Positions 9,814-18,285 are shown, counted from the first letter of the stretch. The stretch: DNA of 64,000 bases from Mycobacterium mantenii (GCF_010731775.1 NZ_AP022590.1:868001-932000); one strand, 5' to 3'. Notes: generated by a model not told the origin, from the sequence alone. Translations and numbers: made by a program.

Positions 9814-10407
9814 TCAGCTGGTGAGGGTTTTGGACGCCTTGCGGATTCCGAACGACGAAATGATCTCGAACACCCCGATGACCACGAACCAGGCGCCGAC
9901 CACGATCGCGAGGGTGACGATCGATTGGAACGGTGACGCCAGGACGACGATGCCGGCGAGCAGGCTGATGACGCCGATGAAGATGTTCCAGCCCCGCCCC
10001 GGCAGGTGTGGGTCGCTGACGGCCGAAATCGTTGTGGCGACACCGCGGAAGATGAACCCGATGCCAATCCAGATGGCCAGCAGCAGGATTGCGTATCCCT
10101 GACCGAAATGGCGGAACGCCAGCAACGCCAGGATCAACGACGCCGCGCCACTGATGAACAGCAGGACCCGGCTGCCCGCCGAGACATGAAGCGAGAACGC
10201 GAAGATGACCTGCGCGACACCGGTTATCAACAGATAAACACCAAAGGCGACGGCGGCGACCAGGATGGAAATTCCCGGCCACGCCAGCACCAGGACACCG
10301 AGGGCAAGAGACAGAATTCCCGACAGCAGAGCGGATTTCCACAGATGCGGCAGCAGGCTTGGAACGGGATGGGGATGGGTTCCAGGAGAGCCAGGGGAGA
10401 TAGTCAT
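9814..10407 (-). CDS. HdeD-like membrane protein (DUF308)
   Basis: A 197-residue protein with six predicted transmembrane segments from about residue 25 onward, made of the repeated glycine-rich helix pairs typical of DUF308/HdeD proteins (for example LSLALGVLVLAWPGISILVAA). HdeD in enterobacteria is linked to acid and density stress, but the mycobacterial role is unknown. The ATG at 10407 (TISPGSPGTHPHP) is preferred over the upstream frame to 10425. Position matches Rv1624c. A half-matching DosR-type box lies about 40 bases upstream. Confidence 0.8.
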   Translation of the reverse strand: MTISPGSPGTHPHPVPSLLPHLWKSALLSGILSLALGVLVLAWPGISILVAAVAFGVYLLITGVAQVIFAFSLHVSAGSRVLLFISGAASLILALLAFRHFGQGYAILLLAIWIGIGFIFRGVATTISAVSDPHLPGRGWNIFIGVISLLAGIVVLASPFQSIVTLAIVVGAWFVVIGVFEIISSFGIRKASKTLTS

Positions 10408-10442
10408 GGCCGAAGTCTGGCACAAACGCGGGCCGCGGTACA

Positions 10443-10456
10443 GGGACTTTGGTCAG
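10443..10456 (-). promoter_or_regulatory. Possible DosR-like box upstream of the HdeD-like gene
   Basis: On the minus strand the site reads CTGACCAAAGTCCC, which agrees at 11 of 14 positions with the GGGACTWWAGTCCC core of the mycobacterial dormancy regulator box. The right half is perfect and the left half is weak. It lies about 36-49 bases before the HdeD-like ATG and overlaps the end of the cyclase gene. A chance match is quite possible. Confidence 0.25.
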
Positions 10457-11784
10457 ACGTGGACCGTGCGTGGGTCTTCGGAACGCAGGTCGGTGGGTTC
10501 TTCGCCCGCCTTGCGGCCGATGAGATACCAGGTGCGCATCACGCCCTTGCCCTTTATTTCGATGCGGCCGCGCTCCTGCAGGACGAATTCGTGTTTGAGG
10601 CGCTCGTACATCGCCTCGGGCACCTGAATTCGGCCCACTGAATCGGTGGACTCCATCCGCGACGCGACGTTGACGGCGTCGCCCCACACGTCGTAGAAGA
10701 AGCGGCGCGAACCCACGACGCCGGCGACGACAGGTCCGCACGCCATGCCTATCCGCAGCGGGACGGCGTGGCCGTGCGGATCACTAAGTGCCGCTGCAAC
10801 ATTGGACATGTCGAGCGCGAAGTCGGCCAGAGCGAAGGCGTGATCCGGCCGTGCCCGCGGAACCCCGCTGACCACCATGTAGGAGTCGCCGCTGACCTTG
10901 ATCTTCTCCAGGCCGTGTTTGTCCACCAGCTCGTCGAAGGCGCTGTACAGCCGGTCCAGGAACCGCACCAGGTCTGCCGGCGCCGTGCTGCTGGCGCGTT
11001 CGGTGAAACCGACGATGTCGGCGAACAGGACGGAGGCCTCGTCGTACTTGTCGGCGATGACGTTTCGCTCGGCACTCTTGAGACGCTCGGCGATGCTGCC
11101 CGGCAACATATTGGCCAGCAGCGCCTCAGAGCGCTGGTACTCGGATTCCATCACCGCCTCGGCGCGGGCGGTGTCGCGCAGGGCGAACCACAGCGTCACA
11201 ACCACCATCACGACGCTGGAGATCGCGGTGACGACAAAGCCGGTCGACTGGACCCAGGCGGGCTGCAATCCGGTGTTGCGGGGGACCAGGAACTCAACGG
11301 CGATGATCAGGCCGGCGGCGACGGCCGCCAGCGCAGATGCCAACACGATGTGTTCGATCCCCAGCAACAGCACGACTATGCAGGCGCCCACCAGGAAGAA
11401 GAACTGAGCGCCCGCGCCGGTACCCACGTCCAGGCAGCTGGCGAAGACCGAGACGTAGGCCGCGACCAAAAAGGTGAGCGGAGCAATGAGTTCCCCGAAT
11501 CGCTGCAACCAGGGAACCGCGGCGAAGACCATGGCGCCGACCACGTTGATCGTGCTGACCTGCCACAACCACGTTCCGCTGACGATCTGCACGACGACAA
11601 AGCTCACGCTCACCATCACGGCCAGCCATGCGGCGATGGTGAGTATCCGGGCCCGGCGCGCCGCGCTGTCGGCGTAGTGCTGACTGCGGGCGCGTGACTG
11701 CGCGCGCGCCGCGGCCACGCAGTCCGGGCGCTTCGACGAGCCGTCTGGCCATCTCGGTGGGGCACCACACTTCTTGGCCGCCAC
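10453..11784 (-). CDS. cya: Membrane-bound class III adenylate cyclase
   Basis: Makes cAMP from ATP. The 443-residue protein closely matches remembered M. tuberculosis Cya (Rv1625c), starting MAAKKCGAPP. Six transmembrane helices lie at about residues 45-205. A cyclase homology domain at about 240-420 has all canonical residues: metal Asp in FADIVGF, purine-selecting Lys in KIKVSGDS, Asp in FYDVWGD, then Asn and Arg in VNVASRM. The mammalian-like membrane topology implies homodimerisation. The GTG start at 11784 fits the homolog. It faces an AT-rich island containing a palindrome. Confidence 0.95.
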   Translation of the reverse strand: MAAKKCGAPPRWPDGSSKRPDCVAAARAQSRARSQHYADSAARRARILTIAAWLAVMVSVSFVVVQIVSGTWLWQVSTINVVGAMVFAAVPWLQRFGELIAPLTFLVAAYVSVFASCLDVGTGAGAQFFFLVGACIVVLLLGIEHIVLASALAAVAAGLIIAVEFLVPRNTGLQPAWVQSTGFVVTAISSVVMVVVTLWFALRDTARAEAVMESEYQRSEALLANMLPGSIAERLKSAERNVIADKYDEASVLFADIVGFTERASSTAPADLVRFLDRLYSAFDELVDKHGLEKIKVSGDSYMVVSGVPRARPDHAFALADFALDMSNVAAALSDPHGHAVPLRIGMACGPVVAGVVGSRRFFYDVWGDAVNVASRMESTDSVGRIQVPEAMYERLKHEFVLQERGRIEIKGKGVMRTWYLIGRKAGEEPTDLRSEDPRTVHV

Positions 11785-11868
11785 GGGAGTAAGCCTAACC
11801 GCTGGGCAGGGAACTTTGTCGAGTGCGGCATCAAATTGCCGTTTTCGCTTCCGTAAGTTCGCAAGTCT

Positions 11869-11886
11869 GATAACAACTTTGTTATC
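11869..11886. promoter_or_regulatory. Perfect 18-bp palindrome, operator candidate
   Basis: Arms GATAACAA and TTGTTATC are separated by two bases (CT). The site lies 85 bases upstream of the cya GTG and 98 bases before the small ORF at 11984, in an AT-rich divergent region. The tight spacing suits a homodimeric DNA-binding protein better than an RNA hairpin. The regulator is unknown. Confidence 0.45.
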
Positions 11887-11983
11887 GGGTTGTAATCGGG
11901 TTTGCGCATGGTTCGATTTGGTTATTTAACACGTGTTCGGCGGGGCTGCTGGATACGTGTTCGCCTCGACTAAGGGGTGCCTG

Positions 11984-12178
11984 ATGGCGGGTCTTAAAAG
12001 ATTCCTGCTTGCGTTAATCCTGGCTCTCGCCGCCGTGCTCATGGACGGCTGTAGTGCCGCCTGTAGCGAGCCGAGTTGGCTACTCCGGGTCGCCGGCGAC
12101 TCCATCGGCAACGATGCAACGGGGCTGAATGTCTCTGCGTCAGACCAGGTCTGCATCACCCGATCATTCAGCGACTGA
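11984..12178 (+). CDS. Small putative secreted or lipoprotein ORF
   Basis: A 64-residue ORF of no family I recognise. The N-terminus MAGLKRFLLALILALAAVL followed by MDGCSAAC looks like a signal peptide with a possible but imperfect lipobox: Cys is present, but Asp at -2 is unusual. AAGGGG at about 11972-11977 is well placed as a ribosome binding site for the ATG; a GTG at 11933 would add 17 residues. The surroundings are AT-richer than the genome average and otherwise gene-free. It may be a real small exported protein or a chance ORF. Confidence 0.4.
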   Translation: MAGLKRFLLALILALAAVLMDGCSAACSEPSWLLRVAGDSIGNDATGLNVSASDQVCITRSFSD

Positions 12179-12632
12179 TCCGGCTACATCTGTCGGGCGG
12201 TGGCCTCGCTCGGTTCGAGAGTTCACCCGGGGTCGGGGTATGGACGGGGCGTCGGGCTCTTTTACCCACTTGATGGACGCCGTTGCCGGCTGCTTTTTTG
12301 TCGCGGTCTGCGCGCGTGCCGGAAAATTGGATGAATTCATCGGCATCTATTGCGCTTTTGCTAATGCGATGTTGCAGCTTAATTGCGTGCAGTTTATTAA
12401 AAGGGGATAATCCATACCGTCAGAACGTGTTTTAGGCGAATAGCAGACCGCTGGGTTTGTCCGTGCCCCTGGTGTGTCAACTTCGGTACCGAAACACGTC
12501 CGTCTGGGGCGTCGACATGGCCGCTCGGGATGCTGGGCCGGGACACCGCGCACGGCTTCGAAGTGACACGCATCAGGTCCCGTATCGCCGTAGGCCCGAC
12601 AGGGCAGGCGTTTGCCAACCTTCAGGGGTGCG
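12179..12632. other. AT-richer intergenic stretch without a convincing gene
   Basis: Between the small ORF and the tRNA there are only short ORFs without family resemblance or good ribosome binding sites. Base composition drops visibly around 12290-12420 (runs such as GCTTTTTTGTCGCG and TTTATTAAAAGGGGATAA). No terminator hairpin or mobile-element gene is evident. It may be a remnant of integrated DNA beside a tRNA gene. Confidence 0.4.
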
Positions 12633-12709
12633 TGGTGCCCTCGGTGAGATTCGAACTCACACTGGACGGGTTTTGAATCCGTTTCCTCTGCCAGTTGGGA
12701 TACGAGGGC
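12633..12709 (-). tRNA. tRNA with anticodon CAA (Leu by anticodon) but a short variable loop
   Basis: The minus strand folds as a cloverleaf. The acceptor stem is GCCCTCG paired with CGAGGGC, the D-loop carries GG, the anticodon loop is TTCAAAA (anticodon CAA), the T-arm is GTGAG-TTCGAAT-CTCAC, the discriminator is A, and CCA is encoded (12635-12633). The variable loop is only about five bases, whereas leucine tRNAs normally have a long variable arm. The anticodon stem has one A-C mismatch at its loop-proximal pair. Position, between cya and pdtaR, fits a tRNA I recall there as leuV in M. tuberculosis; that name is from memory. Confidence 0.85.
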
Positions 12710-12821
12710 GTGCGGCCTCTTACCTTAGAGGCAGCCTCCCACCATAGAGGATCAGGAGTGCTCAACTGCCTCACCGCCCCCGAGGTCGCTGGTCTGAGGC
12801 GTTCACGACACAATATGCGTC

Positions 12822-13445
12822 ATGACAGGCCCCACGACCGACACCGATACCGACGCCGCTGTGCCGCGCCGGGTCCTGATCGCTGAAGACGAAGCGCTCA
12901 TCCGCATGGATCTCGCCGAGATGCTCCGAGAGGAGGGGTACGAGATCGTCGGGGAGGCCGGCGACGGACAGGAAGCCGTCGAGCTGGCCGAGCTCCATCA
13001 GCCGGATCTGGTGATCATGGATGTGAAGATGCCGCGCCGCGACGGCATCGACGCGGCCTCGGAGATAGCCAGCAAGCGCATCGCCCCGATCGTCGTGCTG
13101 ACCGCGTTCAGCCAGCGCGATTTGGTGGAGCGGGCGCGCGACGCCGGGGCGATGGCCTATCTGGTGAAGCCGTTCACCATCAGCGACCTCATTCCGGCCA
13201 TCGAATTGGCCGTCAGCCGCTTCGGTGAGATCGCCGAGCTCGAACGCGAGGTGGCCTCGTTGTCCGACCGGCTGGAGACCCGCAAGCTCGTCGAGCGCGC
13301 GAAAGGCCTGCTGCAAAGCGAACAGGGGATGACCGAGCCCGAGGCCTTCAAGTGGATTCAACGGGCCGCGATGGACCGCAGGACCACGATGAAGCGGGTG
13401 GCCGAAGTCGTCCTGGAGACCCTGGACCCGCAGAAGGACGCCTAG
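12822..13445 (+). CDS. pdtaR: ANTAR-domain response regulator PdtaR
   Basis: Two-component response regulator that binds RNA through ANTAR hairpins rather than DNA. The protein has 207 residues. The receiver domain (about 15-130) has the acidic pair in AEDEALIRMDL, the phosphoacceptor Asp in LVIMDVKMPRRDG, Thr in VLTAFS and Lys in YLVKPF. The ANTAR domain (about 140-200) has LVERAKGLLQSEQGMTEPEAFKWIQ. Its kinase PdtaS is encoded elsewhere. The gene is divergent from the tRNA and convergent with the thiolase gene. Matches Rv1626. Confidence 0.95.
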   Translation: MTGPTTDTDTDAAVPRRVLIAEDEALIRMDLAEMLREEGYEIVGEAGDGQEAVELAELHQPDLVIMDVKMPRRDGIDAASEIASKRIAPIVVLTAFSQRDLVERARDAGAMAYLVKPFTISDLIPAIELAVSRFGEIAELEREVASLSDRLETRKLVERAKGLLQSEQGMTEPEAFKWIQRAAMDRRTTMKRVAEVVLETLDPQKDA

Positions 13446-13476
13446 CCGTCGACCGTTGAGCCGGTCGAGTGTGAAC

Positions 13477-13551
13477 CCGCGGCGTTGAGTGTGAACTGAG
13501 TGCGACGACACGCCGACGACAGCCGCCGTGGCTTCACACTCAAAGCCGCGG
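13477..13551. repeat. Long imperfect inverted repeat between convergent genes
   Basis: A 19-base arm at 13477-13495 (CCGCGGCGTTGAGTGTGAA) is the inverse of 13533-13551 with a single mismatch, separated by 37 bases. A third partial copy, GAGTGTGAACCCGCGG, begins at 13467. It sits between pdtaR (+) and the thiolase gene (-), both ending here. Transcribed from either side it would form a large hairpin, so a two-way terminator or processing element is plausible. A dispersed palindromic repeat is the alternative. There is no T-run. Confidence 0.6.
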
Positions 13552-13599
13552 CGTCACAGTGGCGGCCAAGACGGCCGTAATCGCGTGAGGCCGTAGGCC

Positions 13600-14802
13600 C
13601 TAGCGGGCGACGATCACCGACGAGCCGTGGCCGAACAAGCCCTGGTTGGCGGTGACGCCCACGGTCGCGTTCTCCACCTGCCGGCCGGTGGCCTGACCGC
13701 GTAGCTGCCAGGTCAACTCGCAGACCTGGGCGATCGCCTGCGCGGGAATCGCCTCACCGAAGCACGCCAGACCGCCCGACGGGTTGACCGGAACCCGGCC
13801 GCCGATCGCGGTCGCACCGCTGCGCAACAGCTGCTCGGCTTCACCTTTGGGGCACAACCCCAGGTGCTCGTACCAGTCGAGCTCCAGCGCGGTGGACAGA
13901 TCGTAGACCTCGGCCATGCTCACGTCCTCGGGCCCGATGCCCGCCTCGGCGTAGGCCGCGTCGAGGATCTGATCCTTGAACACCCGATCGGGCCCGGGCA
14001 CCACCGCGGTGGAATCCGTTGCGATGTCCGGTAATTCGGGCAGGTGCTGCGGGTACTGCGGCGTGACCGTGCTGACCGCGCGCACCGACGGCACACCCTC
14101 GAGCGAGCCCAGGTGCCTGCGGGCGAACTCGGCGCTGGCCACGATCAGCGCCGCGGCGCCGTCGGAGGTGGCGCAGATGTCGAGCTGCCGCAGCGGGTCG
14201 GACACCACCGGGCTGGCCAACACGTCCTCGACCGAAGATTCCTTGCGGTAGCGGGCATTCGGATTCTGCAGACCGTGCTGGGAGTTCTTCACCTTCACCG
14301 CAGCGAAGTCCTCGGACGTCGCGCCGTACAGGTCCATCCGGCGCCGCGCGAGCAGCGCGAAGTACACCGGGTTCATCGCGCCGATCAAGTGGAACCGCTG
14401 CCAGTCCGGGTCGTTCTTGCGCTCACCGCCGACCGGGGCGAACGCCCCCTTCGGCGTGGTGTCGGCGCCGATCACCAGTGCGACGTCGCAGAAGCCGGCC
14501 AGGATGTGGGCGCGGGCGCTCTGCAGCGCCTGCGAACCGCTGGCACACGCGGCGTAGCTGGAGCTGACCGGCACGCCGTTCCAGCCCAGCTTCTGCGCGA
14601 ACGTGGACCCCGCGATGAAGCCCGGGTAGCCGTTGCGGATGGTGTCGGCGCCGGCGACCAGCTGGATCTGCTGCCAGTCCAGCCCCGCCTCGGCCAGCGC
14701 GGCGCGCGCGGCGACCACGCCGTATTCGGTGAAGTCGCGTCCCCATTTGCCCCACGGGTGCATCCCGGCCCCAAGGATGTAGAGCGGTTCGGGCGTGCTC
14801 AT
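13600..14802 (-). CDS. Thiolase-family protein (lipid-transfer protein/acetyl-CoA acetyltransferase type)
   Basis: A 400-residue SCP-x-type thiolase without the SCP2 domain, matching Rv1627c by position. The nucleophilic Cys is in SSYAACASGSQAL. VNPSGG and the C-terminal NQGLFGHGSSV are typical of this subgroup, which often lacks full biosynthetic or degradative thiolase activity. The ATG at 14802 (STPEPLYILGAGMHPWG) has GAGGAG just upstream. It lies 8 bases after a DUF35 gene, the usual partner. A role in sterol or branched-lipid catabolism is likely by family, with substrate unknown. Confidence 0.88.
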   Translation of the reverse strand: MSTPEPLYILGAGMHPWGKWGRDFTEYGVVAARAALAEAGLDWQQIQLVAGADTIRNGYPGFIAGSTFAQKLGWNGVPVSSSYAACASGSQALQSARAHILAGFCDVALVIGADTTPKGAFAPVGGERKNDPDWQRFHLIGAMNPVYFALLARRRMDLYGATSEDFAAVKVKNSQHGLQNPNARYRKESSVEDVLASPVVSDPLRQLDICATSDGAAALIVASAEFARRHLGSLEGVPSVRAVSTVTPQYPQHLPELPDIATDSTAVVPGPDRVFKDQILDAAYAEAGIGPEDVSMAEVYDLSTALELDWYEHLGLCPKGEAEQLLRSGATAIGGRVPVNPSGGLACFGEAIPAQAIAQVCELTWQLRGQATGRQVENATVGVTANQGLFGHGSSVIVAR

Positions 14803-14810
14803 GAGGCTCC

Positions 14811-15293
14811 TCATTTGCGCCACTCCTCCTCATTGCTTCGCGCTGCATCGTCGCCGGCGCGCCTCCAGGCGTGCACGATGCGCTCGACGCCGTCGTCGTC
14901 GGTGAACAGTGGCATCGTGGTCAGTTCCATCTCCATGCCGACCTTCAGGTCTGCTGCCAGCGTGCCCTCGACCACCTTGCCGAGCACGATGATGCCCTCA
15001 TGGGCCAATTCCACCGCGGCAATGGCGAACGGCTCGAACGGGTCCGCCGCCGGGTAGGGCGCAGGTGGCGGGTACCGGTTTTCGGTGTAGCTCCACAGCG
15101 TTCCGCGGGTCGACAAAGCGACGGACTCTAAGGTGTCGCTGGCGCAGGCCGGGTTGGGGCAGTTGTTCTCCCGCGGCGGAAAGACGTAGGTCCCGCACTC
15201 GGGGCACTTGCTGCCGATCAGACGGGGATTTCCGGCGTCATCGGTGGCGAACCATCCATCGATCGCGGGTTCTTGACTGGTGACCTCTGGCAC
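14811..15293 (-). CDS. DUF35 zinc-ribbon/OB-fold protein
   Basis: A 160-residue protein with an N-terminal rubredoxin-like zinc ribbon (CPECG near residue 33 and CPNPAC about a dozen residues later) followed by an OB-fold domain. DUF35 proteins form complexes with thiolases and MaoC-type hydratases and are thought to bind acyl-CoA. Here the thiolase follows within 8 bases on the same strand, supporting a two-subunit complex. Matches Rv1628c. Biochemical role not determined by sequence. Confidence 0.85.
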   Translation of the reverse strand: MPEVTSQEPAIDGWFATDDAGNPRLIGSKCPECGTYVFPPRENNCPNPACASDTLESVALSTRGTLWSYTENRYPPPAPYPAADPFEPFAIAAVELAHEGIIVLGKVVEGTLAADLKVGMEMELTTMPLFTDDDGVERIVHAWRRAGDDAARSNEEEWRK

Positions 15294-15387
15294 TGGGCCA
15301 GACTACCCAGCCCAAACCCAAAACTGAAACGTGTTGCAGTTCTGCTGGTGGCACGGTTGGGCCGCCCGGTTCGTCACACCGGGTGCC

Positions 15388-15393
15388 TAGAGT
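15388..15393 (+). promoter_or_regulatory. -10 element of a probably leaderless polA promoter
   Basis: TAGAGT lies seven bases before the GTG at 15401, the spacing expected between a -10 hexamer and a transcription start. No ribosome binding site intervenes. This would yield a leaderless mRNA, a common class in mycobacteria. No DNA-damage motif is visible upstream. Confidence 0.4.
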
Positions 15394-15400
15394 GAGATCC

Positions 15401-18118
15401 GTGCCCGCCACGAAGACCCCTACCAAGCCCAGCGAGGGACAGACCGCGCCGACGCTCATGCTGCTCGACGGCAACTCGCTGGCGTTCCGGGCGTTCTATG
15501 CGCTGCCCGCCGAGAACTTCAAGACCCGCAGCGGGCTGACCACCAACGCGGTCTACGGCTTCACCGCCATGTTGATCAACCTGCTGCGCGACGAGGCCCC
15601 GACCCACATTGCCGCGGCGTTCGACGTGTCTCGGCAGACCTTCCGCTCCGAGCGCTATCCGGAGTACAAGGCCAATCGGTCGGCGACGCCGGACGAGTTT
15701 CGTGGCCAGATCGACATCACCAAGGAAGTCCTGGCGGCGCTGGGCATCACCGTGCTCGCCGAGGAGGGTTTCGAGGCCGACGATCTCATCGCCACCCTGG
15801 CCACGCAGGCCGAAAAGGAGGGCTACCGCGTACTGGTGGTCACCGGAGACCGCGACTCGCTGCAGTTGGTCAGCGACAGTGTGACGGTGCTGTATCCCCG
15901 CAAGGGGGTCAGCGAATTGACCCGCTTCACCCCGGATGCGGTCGTCGAGAAGTACGGGCTGACGCCCCGGCAGTACCCCGACTTCGCCGCCCTGCGCGGC
16001 GACCCCAGCGACAACCTGCCCGGCATCCCGGGCGTGGGGGAGAAGACAGCCTCCAAGTGGATCGGCGAATACGGGTCGCTGCAGGGGCTGGTCGACAACG
16101 TCGACTCGGTGCGCGGCAAGGTCGGCGACGCGCTGCGCGAGCATCTGGCCAGCGTCATCCGCAACCGCGAGCTGACCGATCTCGTCAAAGACGTGCCGCT
16201 GGCCCAAACCCCGGACACGCTGCGGCTGCAGCCGTGGGATCGCGACCAGATCCACCGGCTCTTCGATGACCTGGAGTTCCGGGTGCTGCGGGACCGCCTG
16301 TTCGAGACCCTTGCCGCGGTGGAGCCCGAGGTCGACGAGGGTTTCGACGTGCGCGGCGGGGCCCTGCAAGCCGGCGAGCTGGCGGTGTGGCTGGCCGAGC
16401 ACAGCTCGGGAAAGCGGTTCGGCCTGGCCGTCGTCGGTACCCATCTGGCCTACGACGCCGACGCCACCGCGCTGGCCATCGTGTCCGCCGACGGCGAGGG
16501 CCGCTACATCGACACCGCGACGCTGGATCCCGAAGACGAAGCGGCGCTGGCGTCGTGGCTGGCCGACCCCGGCCCGCCCAAGGCGCTGCACGAAGCCAAG
16601 CTCGCGATGCACGACCTGGCCGGGCGGGGCTGGACGCTGGCCGGCGTCACCTCCGACACCGCACTGGCGGCCTACCTGGTGCGCCCCGGTCAGCGCAGCT
16701 TCTCCCTCGACGACCTTTCGCTGCGCTACCTGCGCCGCGAATTGCGCGCCGAAAACCCTGAGCAACAACAGCTTTCGCTGCTCGACGACACCGAGGGCAC
16801 CGACGACCAGGCGGTGCAGACGCTGATCCTGCGCGCTGTGGCGGTGCTGGATCTGGCCGACGCGCTGGACGAGGAGCTGGCCCGCATCAACTCCACGTCG
16901 CTGTTGGGCGGCATGGAGCTGCCGGTGCAGGCGGTGCTGGCAGGCATGGAAAACGCCGGCATCGCAGTCGATTTGGACTTGCTGGGCGAGTTGCAAAGCG
17001 ATTTCGCCCATCAGATCCGCGACGCGGCCGAGGCGGCGTACGCGGTGATCGGCAAGCAAATCAACCTTGGCTCGCCAAAACAGTTGCAGGCGGTGCTTTT
17101 CGACGAGCTGGAGATGCCGAAGACCAAGCGCACCAAGACCGGTTACACCACCGACGCGGACGCCCTGCAGTCGCTGTTCGACAAGACCGGCCATCCGTTC
17201 CTGCAGCATCTGCTGGCCCACCGCGACGCGACCCGGCTCAAAGTCACCGTCGACGGATTGCTGAATTCGGTGGCCTCGGACGGGCGCATCCACACCACGT
17301 TCAACCAAACCATCGCGGCGACGGGCCGGCTGTCGTCGACCGAGCCGAACCTGCAGAACATCCCGATCCGCACCGAGGCGGGCCGGCGGATCCGCGACGC
17401 GTTTGTCGTCGGCGACGGCTACAGCGAGCTGATGACCGCCGACTACAGCCAGATCGAGATGCGGATCATGGCCCACCTGTCCAAGGACGAGGGCCTGATC
17501 GAGGCGTTCAACACCGGGGAGGACCTGCACTCGTTCGTCGCGTCGCGGGCGTTCGGCGTGCCAATCGAGGAGGTCACCTCGGAGCTGCGCCGCCGGGTCA
17601 AAGCCATGTCCTACGGGCTGGCGTACGGGTTGAGCGCGTACGGGCTGTCGCAGCAGCTGAAGATCTCCACCGAGGAAGCCAAGGAGCAGATGGAGGCCTA
17701 CTTCGCCCGGTTCGGCGGCGTGCGCGACTATCTGATGAACGTCGTGGACCAGGCCCGCAAGGACGGCTATACGTCGACGGTCTTCGGGCGTCGGCGCTAC
17801 CTCCCCGAACTCGACAGCAGCAACCGTCAGGTGCGCGAGGCCGCCGAGCGGGCCGCGCTCAACGCGCCGATCCAGGGCAGCGCGGCCGACATCATCAAGG
17901 TGGCGATGCTCGAAGTCGACAAGGCGATCAAAGACGCCGGGCTTTCGTCCCGGATGCTGCTGCAGGTGCACGACGAGCTGCTGTTCGAGGTCGCGCCCGG
18001 CGAGCGGGAACAGCTCGAAGCGCTGGCACGCGACAAGATGGGCGGCGCCTACCCGCTCGACGTGCCGCTGGAGGTGTCGGTGGGCTACGGCCGCTCGTGG
18101 GACGCCGCCGCGCATTAG
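15401..18118 (+). CDS. polA: DNA polymerase I
   Basis: Fills gaps in excision repair and removes RNA primers. The protein has 905 residues. The N-terminal 5'-nuclease/FEN domain (about 1-310) has GVGEKTASKW in its helix-hairpin-helix. The central 3'-5' exonuclease-like domain is degenerate, as in other mycobacteria. The polymerase domain has motif A TADYSQIEMRIMAHLS, motif B RRRVKAMSYGLAYGLS and motif C VHDELLFEV. GTG 15401 is preferred over GTG 15383 because homology begins at TLMLLDGNSLAFRAFYALP and a -10-like hexamer sits between the two. Confidence 0.96.
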   Translation: MPATKTPTKPSEGQTAPTLMLLDGNSLAFRAFYALPAENFKTRSGLTTNAVYGFTAMLINLLRDEAPTHIAAAFDVSRQTFRSERYPEYKANRSATPDEFRGQIDITKEVLAALGITVLAEEGFEADDLIATLATQAEKEGYRVLVVTGDRDSLQLVSDSVTVLYPRKGVSELTRFTPDAVVEKYGLTPRQYPDFAALRGDPSDNLPGIPGVGEKTASKWIGEYGSLQGLVDNVDSVRGKVGDALREHLASVIRNRELTDLVKDVPLAQTPDTLRLQPWDRDQIHRLFDDLEFRVLRDRLFETLAAVEPEVDEGFDVRGGALQAGELAVWLAEHSSGKRFGLAVVGTHLAYDADATALAIVSADGEGRYIDTATLDPEDEAALASWLADPGPPKALHEAKLAMHDLAGRGWTLAGVTSDTALAAYLVRPGQRSFSLDDLSLRYLRRELRAENPEQQQLSLLDDTEGTDDQAVQTLILRAVAVLDLADALDEELARINSTSLLGGMELPVQAVLAGMENAGIAVDLDLLGELQSDFAHQIRDAAEAAYAVIGKQINLGSPKQLQAVLFDELEMPKTKRTKTGYTTDADALQSLFDKTGHPFLQHLLAHRDATRLKVTVDGLLNSVASDGRIHTTFNQTIAATGRLSSTEPNLQNIPIRTEAGRRIRDAFVVGDGYSELMTADYSQIEMRIMAHLSKDEGLIEAFNTGEDLHSFVASRAFGVPIEEVTSELRRRVKAMSYGLAYGLSAYGLSQQLKISTEEAKEQMEAYFARFGGVRDYLMNVVDQARKDGYTSTVFGRRRYLPELDSSNRQVREAAERAALNAPIQGSAADIIKVAMLEVDKAIKDAGLSSRMLLQVHDELLFEVAPGEREQLEALARDKMGGAYPLDVPLEVSVGYGRSWDAAAH

Positions 18119-18285
18119 CGTCGCGATCCGGCCGGTGCCGCGCACCGCGGGGGTGTATCGGCTGCTCACACGGTCGCCGGGGGAGGCGGCGCGGCAAAAA
18201 GTCACCGGAAAGTCGCCGTGGCGTCACCCACGCGGCAACCGGTATGCCAGAGTCGACGGCGCTGAGTTTGGCCAGCGTGTGCCTA

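Noticed and set aside
12129..12410. 93-residue ORF in the AT-rich island
   Set aside because: Poor start context, mixed composition and no family resemblance; treated as non-coding.
12457..12747. 96-residue ORF across the tRNA
   Set aside because: It runs antisense through the tRNA gene, so it is a chance frame.
15374..18205. 943-residue open frame antisense to polA
   Set aside because: High-GC shadow of polA. The translation is Arg/Gly/Gln/His-rich with no family pattern, and the plus strand encodes complete polymerase motifs.
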